From Salvia splendens (taxonomy: Eukaryota > Streptophyta > Magnoliopsida > Lamiales > Lamiaceae), in NCBI RefSeq assembly GCF_004379255.2, contig NW_024598603.1:25446-89445 (forward strand): a stretch of DNA of 64,000 bases. Reading direction: 5' to 3'. Positions 45,746-58,318 of this stretch are shown here, piece after piece (within the stretch, counting starts at the first letter, position 1; each line of letters starts with the position of its first letter). The position numbers were made by a program, and so were the translations under genes. Under the pieces are notes generated by a model. It saw only the letters and a list, made by a program, of their open reading frames with translations, searched no databases and had not been told where the DNA came from.

Positions 45746-46574
45746 TCCAAACCAGTGATGGGGAATAGATCAACAACTTTCTATTAGGAGATAGCATAGA
45801 GACAGTGTTGTGCCACTTTTTTTATGCTAGCATTTATGTGCAAGGTCAAGTGAGCCTTTTGTCCTAAGCTAGGCCACCTGTCACATTCACAAAATGAGTT
45901 TATGAGGTGATTCCGGACAAATTCTAGGACATCTAAGTTGATTCAGGTGGTCAGATATATATTATCTATTTTCATCTTTGTGATCTTTATTTATGTCTCA
46001 TTTCATTTTTTCATTCTGTTTGCATCATTTTGCTCGTTTTCTAGGAAAGAATCGATCCATCCAGAGCTCAAATGCATTTCCAGTTTGCCCCTCTGCTTCG
46101 TCAGTGGGTGGATTTTCCTGGAAATTTGCATCTCTACTTCTGACCAAGTGAGTGTTAGCACTGGAATTGGTGCTATTCCCCACACACCTGAAATTGGCTC
46201 TGACGAGATGGATCCTGTTGGATCCCAGATTCGTACAAGGTTTGTTTAGTTTATGGTTTCTTTTGATTTTTATACCATTTATTAATTATTAGTTGTTGTT
46301 TTCCTATGACTAAACCCTGCGAGCAACAGAAACAAAATTGAATCAAATTAATAAAATTATGGTGATCGTTTTTAGTTCCTTCATCTCACATTGCAATTAG
46401 CGATGGTCCACAAACTCTTGAAAATGACATAATTCCTTCATTCCTTCTTGCTTTGGCCAGCTACTGATGGACACTAATGCAAATCTGTCTTCCGAGCATC
46501 CCGGGACAAATGTCTCTGCGCCATTTATAACCTTTGGTGATGCATTGCACATGTACCATACTATCTCAGAGAAG
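45746..46574 (+). pseudogene. NOT1: NOT1 C-terminal exon run M2, copy C
   Basis: Same three exons and lesions as 4794-5622. Confidence 0.8.
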
Positions 46575-46587
46575 ATATATATACTAT

Positions 46588-46666
46588 GCGCCTTAACTCT
46601 TAAATATCAATTCCTTATATCTCGTGCCCAAAAAATTGCCTCGCTCATGGTTGGACGGAGTGAGTA
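46588..46666. mobile_element. Stowaway-like MITE end fragment M2, copy C
   Basis: Same as 5636-5714. Confidence 0.55.
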
Positions 46667-46880
46667 CAAAATAACAAACTATAGCTATATATTTATTTTA
46701 CTATTATCTTAGTTGGTAATTGGTATCCTCCAATATGTTGATGTCAACTTATTATGTTGTTTTCCTTTTTTAAGACATGGTGGATTAAGCATAAAACTTT
46801 TACTGACTTTTCCAACTCTTAATTTGATCATGCGTTTTACCTAGACTTCAATTGTAGAATCCACATCCAACAAGGTATGA

Positions 46881-47118
46881 ATGTTATTTATTGAGCTAAT
46901 TACATGTGTAAAGCTACATTGCTTTGCATCATGGACATTAGATTGCTATGTAGGTAAATTACTGCTTCTATACTGTTTGCAAAGAACCGAGCTTAAGCAG
47001 ATTGTTCTTGAGTTACTCAAAATATGCACTGATTCTCAGGATAATATTTCCGATGATGACTATATAATTTCAAAAGCTGGGCTCGGTCTAGAAGTGGGAA
47101 TGATGTCAATCCTACATG
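46881..47118 (+). pseudogene. Unassigned exon-like frame M2, copy C
   Basis: Same as 5929-6166. Confidence 0.4.
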
Positions 47119-47253
47119 GTATGTAAAATTAATGTGCAAAATATATTTATTATATTGTTTAGATTGATATGTTTTTTCCTTGATATTAGAATGAGTTGTT
47201 TTGATGATACAATCTCATTTTTATATGTTTAAACATATGTGTGTCTGCTTTAG

Positions 47254-47497
47254 ATAATGAAGCACAAGTCTGAATAGCAGCTGCCGAAAAGGTTACTAAT
47301 TCTGTCGGATTCCTTGTCTAGAACTTGCTATACAGCATATTAGGTTATATTTAAGTTGATACTTTTGAATATGCACTTTATGTATTTGTTACATATGTTG
47401 TGCTTCATTTCTTTATTTTTATTCACCAGCTGATTTATATGGTTGATTTGGTTTGTTTTGTAGGAGTTAAGGAGGAGCTAACTTCTAAAGGAGGCAA
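47254..47497 (+). pseudogene. PP2A scaffold subunit A exon fragments M2, copy C
   Basis: Same as 6302-6545. Confidence 0.7.
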
Positions 47498-47652
47498 GAT
47501 GAGGGAAGAAATACCTAACCCCCATCACCTAACTTCCCATGCAAACAAGGGAGTATTTTGTTTCCCCTCACATTTTTTTCCTTCACATAAAGGGCAATGT
47601 TAAGATTAAGATTTGGGGTGAGGGTGTTTGTGTGCATGCTTGATTATGTGGT
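47498..47652 (+). mobile_element. Gypsy-like 3' end remnant, second type M2, copy C
   Basis: Same as 6546-6700. Confidence 0.45.
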
Positions 47653-47745
47653 TGTAAATAATTTTATTACTCTATCTCCGATTCTGAAGGACCCTTTTTC
47701 TATAACGATGCGAATACTAAAGAAGTTATGTGTTTTAAATAGCAG

Positions 47746-48011
47746 GACTATGCCATGGAGCCCGATGAGAAACTTATGCGAAATGCAGCACATTAGATGG
47801 TAGCAAGGTTGGCAGGAACTCTTGCTAATGTAACTTGTTAGGTATAGATAACCTTTGCTTTATTACTCTCTTGTGTGCTGATTGAAAATGCCCGTACATC
47901 ACATTTAGGAACCTTTACGTGGTTCAGTATCAAGCCAACTCAGAAGGTCACTTCAGGGCTTGGCCATAGCAAAGGATCTTCTGGAGCAGTCATTTTAGCG
48001 GGTGACTAATG
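47746..48011 (+). pseudogene. NOT1: NOT1 DYAMEPDEKL / EPLRGS exon pair M3, copy C
   Basis: Same as 6794-7059. Confidence 0.9.
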
Positions 48012-48140
48012 GTAATCTCCTTTCATACAATGTGTCTTTATTTCCATGATTATATTACATTAAAAGAGATGCGAATAAAAGACTTGTTAGCATCAACCAA
48101 ACTAATTGGTTTTAATTAGAAATACCATACGGCTTTGCAG

Positions 48141-48497
48141 GAATCACAGGCAGCGATGATACCGATGAATGGAATCCATCCACTGATACACATCTTCCTC
48201 GATCGATAGCCGCTCTGGAAATGTTGTGATACACACAAAATTTTAAATATTATTCCATCATTTGTATTTGTCTATGGAAATGTTGTGATACACACAATTT
48301 TAAATATTATTCCATCATTTGTATTTGTCTATGACAGTTAGATCAGCTATCGATGGACCAAATTTGCTTTTGATTGCAAACTTGAGTTTGCTCGTGCTGC
48401 TCATCTAAATTCTGCTGCTGTTCATTGCAGGTTGAGTGCAAGGCTGCGTTGCAAGCAGAACTCGGTCTGTTGTTGAGAGCGCTATTTCAGTATTGAT
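48141..48497 (+). pseudogene. Starch synthase exon pair M3, copy C
   Basis: Same as 7189-7545, with the 59-bp duplication at 48217-48333. Confidence 0.65.
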
Positions 48498-48601
48498 CAT
48501 GTTCCAGAGATGTCCCCTGATCTTCAACAATGAGTTGTTATAGTTCTAACCACTAAACGTAGGATTTTTCTGCTAGTAAACTTTGAGCACACCCATTTTT
48601 A

Positions 48602-48822
48602 GGGACTAACCCCGGAGTTGTCCAGGTTCTCGCTTCTGTTATAGGGGTGTGATCCTGGCGCCATCCCTTACTTGCTTTCTTACTCAAACAAGTGAGTATT
48701 CTATCTCCCGTTACATTTTCTTGTCCTTCACATTGAGGGTAATGTTTAGAATCGTTTTGAGGTGTGGGTGTTTGCATGCATTCTTTTTCTTGTGCTTGTA
48801 ATAAGGTATCCTATTTGTGGGT
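48602..48822 (+). mobile_element. Gypsy-like 3' end remnant M3, copy C
   Basis: Same as 7650-7870. Confidence 0.45.
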
Positions 48823-49277
48823 GCATGCAAGGTTCACTCTATTGATTAAATTTGTCACCCGACACATTTATTACGGGTTATTAGTATAGACTTAGTGTTT
48901 CTATCAAGGGTTGGCCTGCAGAACGTTGTTGTCACGTACTAACTTCTGGAGAGCTAAGATTCCCCAATATAAAACACCTATTAATATTTTAATAATATGT
49001 GAAAATGAATTTGTGCTGCTGCTGAACAAGACCAAGTGAACCAAGTGCATTTCTTAAATTTTTTCAATGGTCTCTTGGTATTTTCCATGTGGTGAACGTG
49101 GATTCTATTGATGTTTTCCCTGTTGAATGAGATTTACTTATTAAAGCAATAATACCAGCAAATAGCTGATAAAATTTTTGGTAAAGTCTTGTGTTAATTT
49201 AGTCCATTGTGGATGGGTTTGGAATTAATATTGTTTGTATTTTGTCCTTATTGCATTTTAACCTTGTTTACATGCAG

Positions 49278-50010
49278 TCCAAACCATTTATGGGGAAATA
49301 GATCGATTACTTTCTATTAGAAGAAAGCATAGAGACAGTGTTGTGCCACTTTTTTTAATGCTAGCCTTTATGCTCGAGGTCAAACGGAAGCCCTTTATCC
49401 TAAGCCAAGGCACATGTCACATTCACAACAACGAGTTTATGAGGTGATTCTTTGATAAATTCTAATATATATTATCTAGTTCATCTTTGTGATCTTTATT
49501 GGTATCTCATTTCATTTTATTATTTTCTTTGCCGCATATTGCTCTTTTTTCACAGCAGAATCGATCCACCCAGAGCTTCAAATGCATTTCCAGTTCGCCC
49601 CTCGGCTTCATCAGGAGCTGGATTATCCAGGCAATTTGCATCTCCACTTCTGACCAAATGAGTGCTAGCATTTACTCATCTGGCCTTGTTAGCACTTGAA
49701 TTGGTGCTATGCCCCATACACCGGAAATTGGCTCTGACGAGATAGAACCTGTTGGATCCCAAAAACTAAAAGGAATCAAATTAGTAAAATTCCGGTGATC
49801 ATTTTTCATTTCGCTCATCTCATATTTCAATTGGCGATGTTCCACAAACTCTTGTAAACTACATCATTCCTTCATTCCCTCCTGTTATATATATGCCATT
49901 GTTTGCTTGTGCACTTTTTTACCTGTGGAATTTGTAAATGCATGAACCTAGAAATGCTGCACATCCTACGAATGCAATTCTGTCTTCTGAGCATCCTGGG
50001 ACAAACCTTG
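49278..50010 (+). pseudogene. NOT1: NOT1 C-terminal exon run M3, copy C
   Basis: Same as 8326-9058, with the B-like 'gccgcat' in the intron. Confidence 0.8.
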
Positions 50011-50088
50011 ATATTAGAGTGAGTTATTTTGATGATACAATCTCCTTTTTATATGTTTAAACATATGTGTGTCTGCTTTATATTATGT

Positions 50089-50347
50089 AGCACAAGTTCG
50101 AATAGCAGCTGCCGAAAAGGTTACAAATTCAGTCAGATTCTTAATCTAGAATTTGCTGCCCAACATATGCAATTTACCAGCTGATATTAGAATTTTGTAT
50201 TTAAGTTGATACTTTTGAATATGCAATTTAAGTATTTGTTACATATGTTGTGCTTCATTTCTTTATTTTTATTCACCAGCTGATTTATATAATTGAATTT
50301 GTTTGTTTTGTAGGAGTTAAGGAGGGGCTAATTTCTAAAGGAAGCAA
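50089..50347 (+). pseudogene. PP2A scaffold subunit A exon fragments M3, copy C
   Basis: Same as 9137-9395. Confidence 0.8.
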
Positions 50348-50497
50348 GATGAAAGAAGAAATACCTAACCCCCATCACCTAACTTCCCATGCAAACAAGG
50401 GATTATTTTGTTTCCCTTCACATAAACGACAATGTTAAGATTAAGATTTGGGGTGAGGGTGTTTGTGTGCATGCTTGATTATGTGGTTGTAAATAAT
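50348..50497 (+). mobile_element. Gypsy-like 3' end remnant, second type M3, copy C
   Basis: Same as 9396-9545. Confidence 0.45.
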
Positions 50498-50591
50498 TAG
50501 ATTACTCTACCCCGTTAATTCTGAAGGACCCTTTTTTCCATAGTATATATAACAATGCAAATGCTAAAGAAGTTATGTTTTTAAATGGCAG

Positions 50592-50728
50592 GTCTATGCC
50601 ACGGAGCCTGTTGAGAAACTTATATGAAATGCAACACATTTGTAGTAGCAAGGTTGACAAACTTATACGAAATGCAACACATTTGTAGTAGCAAGGTTGA
50701 CAGGAAGTCATGCTAATGTAACCTGTAG
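50592..50728 (+). pseudogene. NOT1: NOT1 YATEPVEKL exon M4, copy C
   Basis: Same as 9640-9776, with the 43-bp tandem duplication. The first unit here has 'cttatatgaaatg' where A has 'cttatacgaaatg'. Confidence 0.75.
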
Positions 50729-50783
50729 GTATAGATAACCTTTGCTTTATTACTTTCTTGTGTTATAAATGTTAATGATCTTG

Positions 50784-51007
50784 TTGTGAAATGTTGTGAT
50801 ACACTCAAAATTTTAAATATTATTCCAGCATTCGTGTTTGTCTACGACATTTAGATTATCTATCCAGGGATCATATTTGCTTTGGATTGCAAACTTGAGT
50901 TTGCTTGTACTGCTCATCTAATTTCTGTTGCCGTTCATTCCAGGCTGAGTGTAAGGCTGCGTAGCAAGCAGAACTCGGCCGCGTGATGTGAGCTCTACAT
51001 CAGTTGA
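50784..51007 (+). pseudogene. Starch synthase exon fragment M4, copy C
   Basis: Same as 9832-10055. Confidence 0.6.
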
Positions 51008-51101
51008 TCAAGTTCTTGAGATGTCCCCTTTCAACAGTGAGGTGTTATAGCTGTACCCAATACTCTTAGGATTTTTATGCTAGTACACTTTGAACTCACA
51101 C

Positions 51102-51337
51102 TTTTGTAGGTACTTACCCCGGAGTTGCCCTGGTTCTCGGTTCCGGTATAGGGGTGTGATCCTAGCACCACCGCTTATTTGCTTTCTATGCAAAAAATTA
51201 AGTATTCTATCTCCCTTTACATTTTCATGCCCTTCACATTGAGGGCAATGTTTAGAATAGTTTTGAGGTGTGGGTGTTTGCGTGCATTCTTCTTTTTTGT
51301 GGTTGTAATTTATCATATTTGTGTGTGTTTGCATGGT
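51102..51337 (+). mobile_element. Gypsy-like 3' end remnant M4, copy C
   Basis: Same as 10150-10385. Confidence 0.45.
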
Positions 51338-51740
51338 TTTTTCTCTATTGATTGTAACCAGAAACACTTTTTTATAGGTTATTTGTGTATACTTAAGGCT
51401 TGGAGAACTAAGATTCCCTAATTTAAAACACTTATTAATATTTTAGCATGTGAATGAATTTGTGCTGCTGAACAAGGCTGAACAAGACCAAGTTCATTTC
51501 TTATATTTTCTATGGTTTCTTGATATTTTCTATGTGGTGAACAAAAGTACGTTTCTTATATTTTCTATGGCTTCTTGATATTTTCTATGTGATGAACATT
51601 GATAACTTGCTACCCCACATATTAGTTTGTATTATGCACTTTTAAGTATTTGTTAATTATGTTGTACTTCATGTCTTTATTCTTATTCATCAGTTGATTG
51701 ATATAGTTTATTTTGTTTTGTTTTTTTGTTTGTTTTGTAG

Positions 51741-51902
51741 GAGTTATGGAGGAGCCAACTTTTTAGGAGACACGATGAGAAAAGAAATAGCTTAACCCCC
51801 ACCACGTAATTTCCTATGCAGACAATGGAGTATTCTGTCTCGCCTCACATTTTATTGTCCATCACATAAAGGGAAATGTTTAGATTCATTTTGGGGGTGT
51901 AG
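51741..51902 (+). mobile_element. PP2A-A stub plus gypsy-like 3' end, copy C
   Basis: Same as 10789-10950, running into the satellite. Confidence 0.45.
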
Positions 51903-54900
51903 GTGTTTGTGTGTACTATGTGCACAGTGTATTTTATGTATAGTGTGAGTGTAGTGTAGTGTATGTGCGCATTATGTGTGTTTTGTGTTTAGTGTGTGAA
52001 CTGTGTATTTTGTGATTTTGCGTGCAGTGTGTATTCGTGTGTTTGTAGTGTGTATTTTATGTATGTGTGTGTACATGTGTGTATTTTGTGTATGGTGTGA
52101 AAAGTGTGTATTGTGTGAAGTGTGAGTTTGTAACGCACGTATTTTGTGTATAGCGCGGTGTTTATATTGTGTATAGAGTGTAGATATGTTGTAGACTGTG
52201 CATATGGTGTATGTGTAGCGCAATGTTTGTATTTTGAGTGTAGTGTGTGTATATATATGAAGTTTATGTTGTGCTTTTGCAAGGCATGTATTTTGTGTAT
52301 ATGTATGTGCGAGTGTATTTTGTATATAGTATTTAGTGTAATGTGTGTAGTATGTGTGCAGTGTGTTTATTGTGTAATATGTATAATAGTGTGTATTTTC
52401 CTTACATGTGTGTATTTCCTTTACGTGAATATATTTTTTGTTTATTTTGTGTTTTTCTTATAGTGTATGTGTTAGTATATTGTTTGCAGTATGTAGTATA
52501 TGTATTAATTTACCCTAAATGTGTGTGTTTTTGTGTATATACTGTGTGTTTTCTTTTATATTATGTACGTTTGTATATTGTGTGTGCAACTAGTGTTGTT
52601 TGTAGTGTATAATAAAAATGTGTGCAGCAACGTGTTGTGCGCGTGTAGTGTATGTTTAAAGTGTGTGGGTGTAATGTAAAGTGTGTTATGCGTGGAGTGT
52701 TTATACAGTGTGTATAGTGTGTATTTTTTATACAAAGTTTTAAGATTTTAGTAGCAGCTTAGTATTTTTTGTGTATTGTACGTATTATGTGTACTGTCTG
52801 TGTAGTGTATGTACTTTGTGCAATGTATGTGTGTCAAGGGTTTGTATTATGTTTCTTGGTTGTAATTTATGTGTAGTGTGTATAGTGTTTATTTTTTGTA
52901 TAGAAATGTGTATGTAATATTTATGGTTTGTGTATGTATGTTTATTTTGCGTATTGAGTGTGTGTAGCACAGTGTGTATTTTGTGAGGATTGTATGTATT
53001 ATGTGTACTGTGTGCATTGTATGTATGTATATTATGTTAAGTGTTTGTATTATGTTCCAGGTTATACTTGGGTTGTAATTTATGTGTAGTGTGTATAGTG
53101 TGTATTTTTTGTACAACAATATGTAATGTTTATGATTTGTGTATGTGTATTTTGTGTATTGAGTGTGTAGTGTAATGTATGTATTTTTTGTGTATATATG
53201 TGCTTCTGTGTATTTTGTGTATGTTTTGTGATTTCTTTTTATAGTGTGTGTATGTATAGTGTGCAGTTTATATTGTATGTATTTTCTTACCTTTGTGTAT
53301 TTTATTTTATATTTTGTTTTCTATTTGTAGCATGCATTTGTATAGTGTGTGCAGCTTGTGAAGTTTGTAGTGTGTAGTATCAATGGATGTATGCGTGTGT
53401 GTGTTATGTGTGTATAGTGTGTATTTTATTCTTAAAATGGGTGTGTAATGTAAAATATGTAATGCATGGAGTGTGTATATAATTGGTAGAGCGTGTATAG
53501 TGTGTATTTTTTTGTATAATATATTGCACATTGTTTATAGTGTGTATTTTTTTTGTATAATATGCTGCACATTGTTTGTAGTGTGTTGTGTATGTATATT
53601 ATGTGAGTGTGCATTATACGTATGTGTATACTCGGTTGTTTACAATGTGTGCGCAACAGTTGTGGCTTGTGTATAATTTGTGTGTATTTTGTGTATTGAG
53701 TGTGTGTAGCGTAGTGTATATATTTTTTGTGTATTGTGTGCAACATAAGTAGACTATGTAGCGTGTGTTATGTGTGTATGTGTGTATGTGTGCGTTGTGC
53801 GTATTTTGTGTATTGTGCGTATTTTGTGTATTGTGCGTATTTTGTGTATTTTGTGCATTTTATGTATTTTTTGTGTAAAGTGTATGTATTATTTATTATG
53901 TGTGTAGTTTGTGCATAGTTATGCGTATTTTTGGTGTAGTGTGGGTGCAGTCTATACGAAGTGTGTTTGTATTTTGTGTGGTGTTTGTAGTGCTTATATT
54001 ATGTGTATACACATCTGCATTGTGTGTACCTTGTGTGTGTAGTTTGTGCAGTATGTCCAATGAGTTCATATTGTGTCAGTAGTGTGTATATTATCTATAT
54101 TTTGTGATTTTTTTTGTTTAGTATAGGAAAAATGGATGCGATGGGTGTATTTTCTAGTGTGGATTTTGTAGTGTGTATATTATCTATGTTTAGGGATTTT
54201 TTTTGTTTAGTATAGGAAAAATGTGTGCAATGTGTGTATTTTTTTGTAGTGTGTGATTTTGCGTGTACTATGTTTAGTATGTGTATATACTCCGTGTTTT
54301 CTTTTTAAAGTATGTGCGTTTGTATACTGTGTGTGCAATTAGTGATGTTTGTACTGTATAATAACAATGTGTGCAGCAGCGTGTGTATGTTTTTTTATGG
54401 TGTGTATTGTGTGCATTTTGTGTTTAAGGTGAATGTGTATAATGTAAAGTGTGTAGTGCGTGGAGTATAGTGTGTATTTTTTATACAAAGTTTTTAGCAG
54501 CAGTGTGTTGTACTTTTTGTGTATGTTATGTTTGCGTTGTGTGCTTGTATTTTTTTCTGTTTATAATCGGTTGTAATTTATGTGTAGTGTGTATAGTGTG
54601 TATTCTTTCTATAGCAATGTATATTTATGGTTTGTGTATGTGTGTTTATTTTGCATATTGAGTGTGTAGCGCAGTGTATGTATTTTTTGCGTATGTGTGC
54701 TCGTGTGCATTTTATGTATAGTGTTTGTGTAATGTGTGTATTTTGTGGGTAGTATGTGCATAATGTGTTTTGCGTGTATTTTTCCTACTTATAGTGTATG
54801 TGGTTGTATAGTGTACCGTTTGTATTGTATGTATTTTTCTTATCTTTGTGTATTCTGTTTATATTTTGTTTTCTTTTCGCGGTATGTGTGTTTGTAAAGT

Positions 54901-57900
54901 GTGTGCAGTTGTATTGTATGTATTTTTCCCACCTTTGAGTATTTTATTTATATTTTGTTTTCTTTTCGTAGTATGTGTGTTTGTATAGTGTGCAGCTTGT
55001 GAGTTTGTAGTGTATAGTATCAATCTCTGCTTATGTGTTGTGTGTGTAGCTTGTTATGCGTGTATAGTGGGTATTTTATGTTTAAAGTGGGAGAGTGTAA
55101 CGTAAAGTATGTAGTGCGTAAAGTGTATATATAGTGTGCATAGTGTGTATTTTTTGTATAATGTGTTTAACTTAGTATAATGGGCAAGGTTTGTAGTATG
55201 TGTGTGTGGTGCGCATGTATATTATGTGAGTGTTTGTATTATACATATATGTATACTTGGTTGTTTTTTGTGTGTACAGTCTATAATGTGTGTGCAACAT
55301 TTGTGGCTTGTGTATTAGTTGTGTGTATTATGTGTATGTATATACATGTTTATTTTTTTGTCTAAAGTGAGCGTACAATGTACATTTTTTGTACAGCAAT
55401 GTGCGTGCAACATTTTGTGGTTTGTGTACTATTTGTGTTATTTTGTGTATTGAGTATGTGTAACTTAGTGTATGTATTTTTTTGTATTTTGTTCACCATA
55501 AGTAGTGTGTGTTCTTTGTATATGCGTGCAGTGTGTATTTTGTCTGAGTGTGTAGTGTGTGTATTTTGTGCATTGTATATATTTTGTGTGTAAAGATGTT
55601 TGCGTTGTGTGTTTGTATTTTTTTCTGTTTATACTCGGTTGTAATTTATGTGTAGTGTGTATAGTGTGTATTCTTTCTATAGCAATGTATATTTATGGTT
55701 TGTGTTTGTGTGTTTATTTGCATATTGAGTGTGTGTAGCGCAGTGTATGTATTTTTTGCGTATATGTGTGCTCGTGTGCATTTTGTGCATAGTGTTTGTG
55801 TAATGTGTGTATTTTGTGGGTAGTATTATGTGAGTGTTTGTATTATACATATATGTATACTTGGTTGTTTTTTGTGTGTACAGTCTATAATGTGTGTGCA
55901 ACATTTGTGGCTTGTGTATTAGTTGTGTGTATTTTGTGTATTGAGTGTGTGTAGTGCAGTGTATGTATTTTTGTGTATTTTGTGGGTGGTATAGCATCTT
56001 TCTATAGTGTATGTGGTTGTATAGTGTACAGTTTGTATTGTATGTATTTTTCTTATCTTTGTGTATTTTTTGCGTATATGTGTGCTTGTGTGCATTTTGT
56101 GTATAGTGTTTGTGTAATGTGTGTATTTTGTGGGTAGTATTATGTGAGTGTTTGTATTATACATATATGTATACTTGGTTGTTTTTTGTGTGTACAGTCT
56201 ATAATGTGTGTGCAACATTTGTGGCTTGTGTATTAGTTGTGTGTAATTTGTGTATGTAGTGCAGTGTATGTATTTTTTGCGTATTGTGTGCAACATAAGT
56301 AGACTATGTAGCGTGTGTTTTGTGTGCATGTGTGCGTTGTGTGTATTTTGTGCACTTTATGTATTTTTTATGTAAAGTGTATGTATTATGTATAATGTGT
56401 GCAGTTTATGCATAGTTATGCGTATTTTTGGTGTAGTGTGTGTAAAGTGGAGTGAGTTTGTATTTTGTGTGGTGTTTGTAGTGCTTGTATTATGTGTATA
56501 CACATCTGCATTGTGTGTACCTTGTGTGTGTATATTGTGTGTAGTTTGTGTAGTATGTGCAATGAGTGCATATTGTGCCAGTAGTGTATATATTATCTAT
56601 ATTTTGTGATTTTTTTTATTAGTACAGGAAAAATGTCTGCGATGTGTGTATTTTGTAGTGTGTATATTATCTACATTTAGGGATTTTTTTTTGTTTAGTA
56701 TAGGAAAAATGTGTGCAATGTGTGTGATTTTGCGTGTACTATGTTTAGTATGTGTATATACTCCGTGTTTTCTTTTTAAAGTATTTTGCGTGTACTATGT
56801 TTAGTATGTGTATAATGTAAAGTGTGTAGTGCGTGGAGTATAGTGTGTATTTTTTATACAAAGTTTTTAGCAGCAGTGTGTTGTACTTTTTGTGTATGTT
56901 ATGTTTGCGTTGTGTGTTTGTATTTTTTTCTGTTTATAATCAGTTGTAATTTATGTGTAGTGTGTATAGTGTGTATTCTTTCTATAGCAATGTATATTTA
57001 TGGTTGGTGTATGTGTGTTTATTTGCATATTGAGTGTGTGTAGCGCAGTGTATGTATTTTTTGCGTATATGTGTGCTCGTGTGCATTTTGTGTATAGTGT
57101 TTGTGTAATGTGTGTATTTTGTGGGTAGTATGTGCATAATGTGTTTTGCGTGTATTTTTCCTACTTATAGTGTATGTGGTTGTATAGTGTACCGTTTGTA
57201 TTGTATGTATTTTTCTTATCTTTGTGTATTCTGTTTATATTTTGTTTTCTTTTCGCGGTATGTGTGTTTGTAAAGTGTGTGCAGTTTGTATTGTATGTAT
57301 TTTTCCCACCTTTGAGTATTTTATTTGTATTTTGTTTTCTTTTCGTAGTATGTGTGTTTGTATAGTGTGCAACTTGTGAGTTTGTAGTGTATAGTATCAA
57401 TCTCTGCTTATGTGTTGTGTGTGTAGCTTGTTATGTGTGTATAGTGGGGTATTTTATGTTTAAAGTGGGAGAGTGTAACGTAAAGTATGTAGTGCGTAAA
57501 GTGTATATATAGTGTGCATAGTGTGTATTTTTTGTATAATGTGTTTAACTTAGTATAATGGGCAAGGTTTGTAGTATGTGTGTGTGGTGTGTATGTATAT
57601 TATGTGAGTGTTTGTATTATACATATATGTATACTTGGTTGTTTTTTGTGTGTACAGTCTATAATGTGTGTGCAACATTTGTGGCTTGTGTATTAGTTGT
57701 GTGTATTTTATGTATTGAGTGTGTAGTGCAGTGTATGTATTTTTTGTGTATTGTGTGCAACATAAGCAGACTATGTAGCTTGTGTTCTGTGTGCATGTGT
57801 GCGTTGTGTGTATTTTGTGCAATTTATGTATTTTTTGTTTAAAGTGTATGTATTATGTATAATGTGTGCAGTTTATGCATAGTTATGTATATTTTTGGTG

Positions 57901-58318
57901 TAGTGTGTGTAAAGTGGAGTGAGTTTGTATTTTGTGTGGTGTTTGTAGTGTACACATCTGCATTGAGTGTACATTGTGTGTGTACATTGTGTGTAGTTTG
58001 TGTAGTATGTGCAATGAGTGCATATTGTGCCAGTAGTGTATATATTATCTATATTTTGTGATTTTTTTTAGTATAGGGAAAATGTCTGCGATAATTGTAT
58101 TTTGTAGTGTATATTATCTATGTTTAGGGATTTTTTTTTGTTTAGTATAGGAAAAATATCTGCAATGTGTGTATTTGTTTTTGTAGTGTGTGATTTTGCG
58201 TGTACTGTATTTAGTATGTGTGTAGTGTTTGTATTTTTTTGTATAACATGTGTATTATGTGATTGTATTATGTGTATGTATATACATGTTTATTTTTTTT
58301 TCTAAAGTGAGCGTACAA
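51903..58318 (+). repeat. G/T-rich satellite, copy C
   Basis: Matches A 10951-17268 with a small deletion near 53580 ('tatttgtagt' lost) and isolated substitutions (such as 55057, 56989, 57371 and 57888). It continues about 107 bp past the end of the A satellite with further G/T-rich sequence up to the inversion point. All four palindrome blocks are present (about 55220, 55824, 56138 and 57598). Confidence 0.9.
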